Assembly: GCF_030867145.1 (NCBI RefSeq)
Contig: NC_134414.1
Span: forward strand, 21,160,518-21,224,517
Source: Opisthocomus hoazin
Taxonomy: Eukaryota > Chordata > Aves > Opisthocomiformes > Opisthocomidae
Reading direction: 5' to 3'
Length of the DNA stretch: 64,000 nucleotides
The notes below the pieces were generated by a model. That model was given only the letters and a program-made list of their open reading frames with translations. It did not search any database and had not been told where the DNA came from. The position numbers and the translations under genes were made by a program. Of the stretch, positions 56,458 to 64,000 are shown piece by piece; positions within the stretch are counted from its first letter, which is position 1; every line of letters starts with the position of its first letter.

Positions 56458-57933
56458 TCCCCCCTTTCCAATCTTCTGCTGTCAAACCTCTACCAGCACC
56501 CTTTTTTATCTGAGAGTGAGCACCTAAAAGAAAGCAAAGGCCCAGTGGGACGGAGCAGGGAGTAGCAGAGGGAAGGAGAGCACCATGGCAGCTCACGCAT
56601 CCCTTGCCACTGACTTTTTTTCCTGCTTGATTGAGAAGGAACATCTTGTGCAATTGTCACAGAAGGATGGTTCCTGGGCCATGCCTGAAAGTGTGTTACA
56701 TCGGTCTTTCTTACCAGCTCATACAAACCATTCTTTCCATCTTTACCTTTTGCAGATCTTCATCACCTTTTCCTTTTGCTTTGTCATGTTAGAAGGGCAT
56801 TTGTGTTACTGCATCCCTCCTTGCTGTGAACATCCCTGACACCGAACTCCATCCTAGCTTTCTTTCTCAACTACTTATAGAAGCAGTGCTTGATTTTGTT
56901 GCTGCTTGGAGTTAGCTTAAGCTATGGAAGAGTGAAGTGAGTCTCAATACAGTCACTTTTGTAGTTGTTCACAATTCTTGTTACCCGAAACTAAAATTTG
57001 GTAAGATACTTGTGAATCTTCGAGTTGGCGAGTCAGCTGGTAGCTGCTGGTAGAAAGTCCTGTCTGAACAACGGACTTGGGAAGATGCCCTAATACGATT
57101 GATTTATTTTTGTTTTCTATCATATTGTTCAAAACTTTTCGCTAAAGAAGACCTTAAACTTGTTTCAACCAAAGCATAGGGTTTGCAATATTTATTGTAG
57201 CAACTTAAGAAAACTTTCTATGGGCAAATAGAATCTTTCTTCCACTTCTCACCCCGGACATTGGTAAAACTAGAGCACCCTACCCTGCACGTGTTGTTCT
57301 GGGCAGCAAGCATGTCACCAGAACTTCCAGCAAGGTCATGTACTTGGAGCGTCCTGATTTCCTTCCCCCTGGGATGCAGAACATCTCACTGAGCAGCAAA
57401 CGGGAGATGAAATAGTAGGCCATGAAGTTTGCAAAAAATACTGTGTGATTTTTAGTTCTCTTGATTGCAGATGAAGTGTGTTGCTTATTTATTGTGGTCT
57501 CTCTGCAGATTGCAGGACCTCAGGCAGCTAACAGCTGGTGCATAACACTGCTATAGTATGCTCATTTTCACAATTGTGGTGCTTCGTGACATGATCTAAC
57601 TGGCTTACTGCATGGGAGGTCATTTTTCTTGAACCCTGTCTCAGGGAACAGCGCATCTGTAAAATTACAGAAGGACACACAGAAACTCTTATGTACCCTA
57701 CTCTTGTGTGGCTGTCTTGGAGAGCTCTGTGGAAAAGTTGTCGCTTACGTGCCAGAGTAATCTGGATACAGTGATGGGAAAACTGGGCACCAGATGAAAT
57801 AATTTTCTGTTAGATCAGTATGAGCTGTTTCTGACCTTCACCAAGTTTCTGGGTACATCAATTGCTTTATACTCCTCTAGCCTGAAATCATTGTCTGGTC
57901 TTTGTCCTGACACATCTGGTGTCCTTGTCTTGA

Positions 57934-57975
57934 TTTTTTTTTTTTTTTTTTTTTTTTTTTGGGGGGGTGGGGGGA
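57934..57975. repeat. T27 followed by a G-rich run
   Basis: Twenty-seven T, then G7, T, and G-rich sequence. It reads as a polymorphic simple repeat; on the minus strand it is C-rich then A27. Confidence 0.92.
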
Positions 57976-60639
57976 AGGACAGAGCAAGCATCTCTGGTAT
58001 AATTCTGTTGACACTGCAGATCTGCGTGTGACACACCATCAGGGTGATGTTTCTTCTCCATAAACTACTGTGTCTCGGGAATTGGTAGGGCTCTAAAGAA
58101 AATCTAGACTTCAGTTAATTTAAGTAGCAGATGAATAGTGAATGCTTTATATTTGCCTTTTACCTTGTACCCTCCTCTCATCTAGGCAATGAGGTAGAAA
58201 CCAAGAAGGGAAGGAAAAGAGCATCAGTCATTCACTTTTGGAAATGGTCATTTTGGTTTTTTGTTACAGAGCTTCTGCAGTAATTGGTCTGGGGGCTAAC
58301 CAGCCAGCCTCTCTGGATTTTATGCATCCAGTCTCATAGGATTTGTTCTAAACTTCAAGGAATGTTGCTACAAGGTGTGGTGTTTTATTTAGAACAGACT
58401 TCCTCGCAGTGCAAGCTGTTGTATGGTGTGTCTGGAAACAGCAAGTAGGCCAGAAACATTGCACTGCAAACCATACGGGCGCACATGAGCCACCGAGATG
58501 ATACTGCTGTTCTCCTGGGTGTACTCGTCAGGGGTCAAGTGAAAGTTCATGAGAAGTGGCTAAAAATTATGCCTTTCAAATAACGCATGAAGGGGAAACA
58601 AAGTTGCTGTGGGCTGAAGGCTGTTTGCAAGCATGAGACTTCATCTACTCAAGCCTCTTCTGGCTAAAACACATTTTTCTCAATAAGTAAAGTAAGCTTG
58701 TTAAGGATGGAAACATTATAGACAGAGACAACTCTTGGGTATTTAAATTCTTGCTGAAGCATCTGATTAAACTTCTAGAAGTTTACAGCACTCTGGGGTA
58801 TAGAAAACTTCCTTTCTGCTTTTTAACCTCATATTTAGTATTAGAAACAGTATGTACCCAGTGAAGTCTTCACTGGTGACCTGAAGTGACTTCATAACTT
58901 TTTTTCCTGAACATCTTTCAACATTGTAATAGAGCAAAGCTAATAGAAATTGGTAAAAATAGATTGTTACCACAGTTCTGCATACAAAATGTGTCTGTCT
59001 GCATGTATGTCTCCTTTGTTGAATTTTTGGGATTTAGTTTGCTTTAAAAAGTTGGGTGCAGAACAATAGCCCTTTTGTCCTAGAGGCAGAGATCAACAAT
59101 GAACTGTGGAGATGCTTCTACAACACCGAGTTTGGCTTGACGTTATCTGCAGCAAACTGTGGGCTGTCGCTGGGCAAAAATCAGCTGAGGAATTGCAGTG
59201 TGTAGAGTTAACTGGATGGTGTTAGAGGTAATTTGCCATGTGAGATTTGGCAAGTAAGTTTTCTTGAATCCAAATGCGGTCCTACATGACTGCCTGTTAC
59301 AGGCATTGTAAGACCCTTTTGATGATTTCTTGTTTCTGGCTTACATCTGTCAGATTATTTGCCACTTTAAAGCGGCAGTAATGGACAGAAGTGCGAAGTT
59401 CAGGCTACACAATTAGAGACTTTCAATGTTCTGCGGTCTGGGGGGAGGGTATGTTTGTGCTCCTCCCCCCAACCCTGCTGTGATTTTAAGCTTTTACTCG
59501 GGGCTCTTTATTTGTATTACTTAATTGTGTTGTGTATGCTCATGCTCACAGGCTCTTTTAGACAGGACTAAAATTCAGTGAATTTTGACTTCATGTTGAG
59601 CCTTCCCCTCACTCTCCTAGTGAAATACAGAAACATGAAATGTCAATGTGTGGTGGAGATTAGGAGAGGAAAAAAATCTTATCACCTGTGACAGTGTGAC
59701 TGAAGTCAAGTCTTGCTTATTAGCTTCATCAATCAAGTGTGACATTTTGTTCCAAGACTTTTTTCTAAAGAATGCTTGAAGCTGACTACAGCCTTGCCTT
59801 GAGCACATGGAAATGAAAATACCCTCCTGTACTGAGATGGGAAGCTGAGCTCACACAGAACAGGCTTCTGCCATTGAGCTTTGAGGTGGGTCCTGCCAGT
59901 GGCTGCACCTGTTGGTGTCAGGCAAAGCCACTTCTGAGCCAACACAAAGTGTTTTTGAACTCCATGGTACTGGAGTTTGAGGCAACCTGTTCCTGAGAGC
60001 CTTTTTAACAATGGAGCCATTTCCCAGGACATGTTCTGAGTTGGAGAGGTCTAAGCACTGTTCTTGCTATAACATTCAAGGAGCTATAAATGACTGCTGC
60101 AATTGAGATGGTCAAAGATCCTCTGTTTTTACTGGGTTTTGAAATACATTTTATGTGAACTCTATTCCACCTTTGCATGTGAATGCAAGTGGGAAGGTGC
60201 AAGTAAGTATGTGTCTATTCCATGGGATAGCCTGATAAACAGTACTTGCTGAGAATTAGTATATCTTGACCAAACTGGGGTCCCAGAGTCAATGGGGGTT
60301 TATTTGTATTTGGGTTTTGTGTGTGTTATACTGGCAGGACTCTTGTCAACTCTTACTTTTGAATTGTAGGTCCCTTAAAATGAATTGTTTATGGTCAAAT
60401 TGAATGGAGGAGGCTTTTGGGTGGGAGCAGTGGGAAGAGATGAGGCAGAGGGAATAACTTAGTTCTATCCTCAAGCTGAGCTTGTTTCATGGGAAACACT
60501 GCAGAATTTTAGTGAGAAGTTGGTAGCTCTTAAACTAATAAAATAGCAAGGACTTGGGCACCTGTCAGTTGTATAGAGTACTTGGGTGTCACTCAGAATA
60601 TCTGAGATCTCCCCAGAAGAGTGACTGTGGGGGAAGCAG

Positions 60640-61268
60640 AGAATCAAAGCCTGGAAGGGACCTCAGAGGGTCTTCAGCCCACCCACCTGCCCACAGCATG
60701 GTCAGCTCTGAGGTCAGGCTGCTGAGGGCTTCATTCAGCTGGGGCTTGAAACCTCCAAGGATGGAGACTACACAGCCTCTCTGGGCTCCCTGTAGCACTG
60801 CCTGACTGTCCTCATGGGGGAAAAAATTTCACCTTATATCCAGGCTGAACCTCTCCTGTTTCAGTTTATGCCCGTTGTTTTTCACCTTCTTGCCCTGCAC
60901 TGCTGTGAAGAGTCCATTTAAGTCTTCTCGCTGACCTCCCCTTAGGCACTGGAGATGCTGTTAGGTCCCCCCAAAGCTGTCTCTGCCCCAGGCTGAACAA
61001 GCCCATCTCCCCCAGCCTCTCTCCCGTCACCTTGGTGGCCTCTGCTTAACTCTCTCCTTTTTTTGGTGTCTTTTGTGTGTTGCTGGAGCTCAAAACTAGA
61101 TGGTGTCTAAATGTGGTCCAAAGAGTTCAGAGTAGAGGAAGGTAATCCCTTTTCTCAATCTGCTTACTGGCTCTGCTTGTGTTCATGCAGCCCAGGGTGC
61201 TGTTGTCTTGTCTTTGCGTATTGCTGGCTCGTGGCCAGCTTGCTATCCACCAGGACCTCAAGGGACAT
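60640..61268 (-). mobile_element. CR1 LINE 3' fragment
   Basis: Inverted CR1: AGAATCAAAGCCTGGAAGGG, then CCTCTCTGGGCTCCCTGTAG, TTGGTGGCCTCTGCTTAACT, GCAGCCCAGGGTGCTGTTGT and GCTATCCACCAGGACCTCAA. About 630 bp and diverged, with no intact frame. Confidence 0.88.
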
Positions 61269-64000
61269 TTCATAACGTGTATCAGCTATTCCTCCCCTTT
61301 CTAATTCTAGTTATTGCACGCTGATGATCAGGATGGAGAAGCATTAACATTCCCATCGGGGGAAAAAAGAAAAAAGGACTATACAGTAGCAAAACACTTT
61401 TGGTGACATAAGGTTCAAGACTGTTGTCCTTTACAAATAAATATACATCGGCTTTTGAGGTTAATGAGGCACAGGTGGCAACCCAGGGTGCTACTGGAAA
61501 GAAAAGTTGCAACCCAAAATCGACATCATGATGGTAGTTGGTGGCATTCATCTCGGAAGAACCTACTTTGAAATTGTAACAACTAAACCTAAAAGTAAAT
61601 GAATGATTTTTTTATTTTTTTTTTCTCTGCAGTCCAGATGACTGATGCAATTTCAGACACGTTTCCTTTTTTTTTTTTCTTTTGTGAGGAGGAAATTTTG
61701 GATGAACTGTAGTCTAATGATCCACATAAACAAAGTCCTATATGCAGCCCGCTCATCTTAATGGTCTGATGATTGTCTCTTCAACACAGCTATTGTTTCT
61801 TTATAATTATAATATAAACTTTCTAAAAATGTTTTCAATATGCCAGGTGAGTCATTACCTTACAAGACAAATATTGTGAAGAAAACTACCATGGTTTTGT
61901 GTTTTATTCTGCAAATAAACAATAATAGAACTTTTTCCCTCAGTTGTATCTGAAGCTTGCTTGAAGACAAAGCAAACCCTCAGCTTCAGATAAAGAAGTG
62001 ACTTTTAAGGCTTACCCGTGACTTCTTGCAGCCTCCAGCAACTGTTAACCTTTCAGATTAATGCGTGTTTTGCTCTATTACTTAAAAGATCATAAAGAGC
62101 CACAAGAATCCAAATAGGGAATGTTTATTTAAGGAAAGCTTCATTTATATTTTGAGACAGATCTTGCAGTAGTATTGCTGTTCTATGTGTGTGTAGTAGT
62201 ACTGCTGCTCTTCCAAGAAAAGCTGCAGATAGTTCTAGGAGGAGAAACTCCTGTCTAGTTTAAGATAAGCTGGATGAAACAATTGGCAGTGAATGGGTAT
62301 GTGGGTGTGTTGTGAGAGGGAGGAGGAGATTGATTTGTGGTGTGTTGTGGTATGGATGAAATCCTGCAAGCTGAGTAACTCGAGCGTATGGGAGATCCAA
62401 ACTGCATCCTTGCTCCATCATCCTCTGTCTAGAGCCTTAGAACATGAGTCTTGTCATGCCAAAGAGCAAACTTCAAACATTCGGCCAAGAGGTTTTCGGT
62501 GGTGGATCTGTGTTGTTGGTGTAACCTACTTCTAGGGAATTAATGAAAGATAGCTAACAAAGTCAAACCTACTTTGGCTTACTTGCCTAGTTGGAGGCTT
62601 ACTCCAGCTTCATGACTTCAAATTAGAAAAGGCTGAAAAGCTGCCTACAAGAGGAGCAGAGGGGAACTATCTTGCATGTTCCTCACTGAGAAAATGTGAC
62701 CGAGTATAGCTTAAAGCTGGAACCTTTGCTTGAGCTGCAGAAAAACACAGCTGCCAGTTCACGGGAGTGAAATCATGCAAAAGCGCAAACTGGGAGTGGT
62801 GTGTGGGTGCTGTGGCCAAAAGGCTGCTCCCCACTGGGTACATGCTGGCTCTGGGCGTCCTGCTACGAGTCTGGCACTTTGTGACAGAAGTGGAATTTCT
62901 AAAGTGCAGGAAGTTGAGTCTTCAGAAACTGGTATTTCAGTCTCCCCAAATCCATAACTGCTATAAACTTCTTGACTAAATGGTATAATTGTTGTGCTCT
63001 TTCTTTTAACAAGCTCACAACCATTCATTACCCAGATTATCTGTCACTTGTACAAGTCTTTTTCTCATATGTATCTTCCTTTCCTGTAAGTGGACCCTGA
63101 AAGGCTGTTGAAACCTGGAGGAGTGAACTGTTCCTCTCTGAGCTGGAGGGCTTTGATGTTGACTTCTGTGGCATCAGGACTTCAGGTCTAAAGTTTCTTT
63201 CTGGTAACTTCCCCCCACCCTCTTAATTAAAAGGAAGAGAGTAAGGAGAATTATTCTTGTAATTCCAAGGGTGGGCTTTTAAAGAGATCTAAAATTGGCA
63301 CTTTTAACCACTTGTCATGCTTGTTGTGTTGGTTATGCTTTTTATTTGCAACCGACAGCTCTCCTGTGAGTTTTTCTGGCTGGAAGGTAGGGGTTTATGA
63401 GCAGAATGTTGACTTCTTAAAATACAGTTTTTTAAACAGTCTAGTTTTTATGAGCATTCAAAATGAATTTATAATTGGCTGTAGCTGGTAACTGTTCTTG
63501 AAGGGAGTGTATCTTGAAGCTCCTACCATGCTGCACTTGGATGAGCTGATCCTGGAGTTCAGGCAACTAAACTTCTCTTCCGTTAAAGCAGTAGTAAAGA
63601 ACCAGCATAATTTTCAGCAAGGACCTTGATCAGAATCAAGAAGGAGCTGACCTCGGAGGCTGACCTCAGAGGCTGAGGCCAGCACACACTTCTAGAGGGG
63701 GTTGATTTGACAGCTTCTGGCACTTCTGGTGTGTTCTTACACTGCTGCCCTTATGGGTCAAATATTGTGGTGAAGCTTCCTTTGTTCAAGTTGATGCTAA
63801 AAAGCTGAGACTTGGCTGTGAGACTCTTTCACAAACTGTATCTTTTAAACAGCAAATTATTAGACTGGAGAAGGGGAACAGGTTACATCCCCTCCAGTTT
63901 TTTCTGATCTCCTCTGTGCTCCCTGTGCTTGCTGTCATTGAAGATCTATCAAAAGCTGTGGCAGGCAGTGTTAGGAGCCTGCCTACTGTGTTCATTAATG

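Larger units (their letters stand above)
50657..64000 (+). other. ELMOD1: Putative ELMOD1 intron 1 (part)
   Basis: From the GTGAGT donor to the window end. Beyond the CpG-island tail the sequence is AT-rich, with a T27/G run at 57.93 kb and one CR1 copy at 60.6-61.3 kb. I looked for the ELMOD1 N-terminal coding exon and did not recognise it, so intron 1 probably extends past the window. Confidence 0.45.

Noticed and set aside
62767..62979. Plus-strand frame ending near a TTTCAG, considered as the first ELMOD1 coding exon
   Set aside because: Its translation does not resemble the ELMOD1 N-terminus and it lacks a convincing splice pair.
1..64000. tRNA, rRNA, snoRNA, CRISPR arrays or phage/plasmid-type systems
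   Set aside because: No cloverleaf with box A/B spacing, no regularly spaced direct repeats and no compact operon-like gene cluster were seen. snoRNAs in introns cannot be excluded by eye.

Overview
The window looks like nuclear DNA from a bird. The evidence is several CR1 LINE fragments, most with the typical 3' tail built on ATTCTATGATTCTATG, and three solo LTRs that resemble avian endogenous-retrovirus LTRs. The genes are split into short exons by large introns, and there are two CpG-island promoters. The LTR types suggest a neoavian bird, but I cannot fix the species.

Positions 1 to about 38.7 kb hold the 5' three quarters of ALKBH8 (tRNA wobble-uridine hydroxylase/methyltransferase) on the minus strand. 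I placed nine coding exons by translating each segment, matching it to vertebrate ALKBH8 and checking splice sites. Every phase closes, giving 435 continuous codons from an N-terminal basic segment through the RRM, the Fe(II)/2-oxoglutarate AlkB domain, the zinc-binding cysteines and SAM motif I of the methyltransferase. The rest of the methyltransferase lies beyond position 1. A tenth, 5'-most exon sits in a CpG island at about 38.6 kb. It carries one or two in-frame upstream ATGs that would extend the protein by 9 or 22 residues.

Positions 38.9-50.1 kb are intergenic, with two CR1 fragments and no supported gene. A second CpG island at about 50.1-51.1 kb ends in a strong splice donor on the plus strand. 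By conserved vertebrate gene order (CWF19L2-ALKBH8-ELMOD1) it is probably the ELMOD1 promoter and noncoding first exon, and 50.66-64 kb would then be its first intron. No ELMOD1 coding exon was recognised.

Mobile elements sit mainly in ALKBH8 intron 7 (21 kb), intron 6, the intergenic gap and the putative ELMOD1 intron. Two solo LTRs are nested inside older CR1 copies, one with a clear 4-bp target duplication and a 73-bp tandem repeat in its U3. A third solo LTR ends about 46 bp from an ALKBH8 splice donor. I found no rRNA, tRNA, CRISPR or prokaryote-type system, and no convincing candidate for an undescribed biological system. The most useful leads are the alternative ALKBH8 N-terminus, the nested LTRs, the LTR beside exon 6 and an unexplained GC-rich intronic patch with a palindromic CRE at 4.4 kb.
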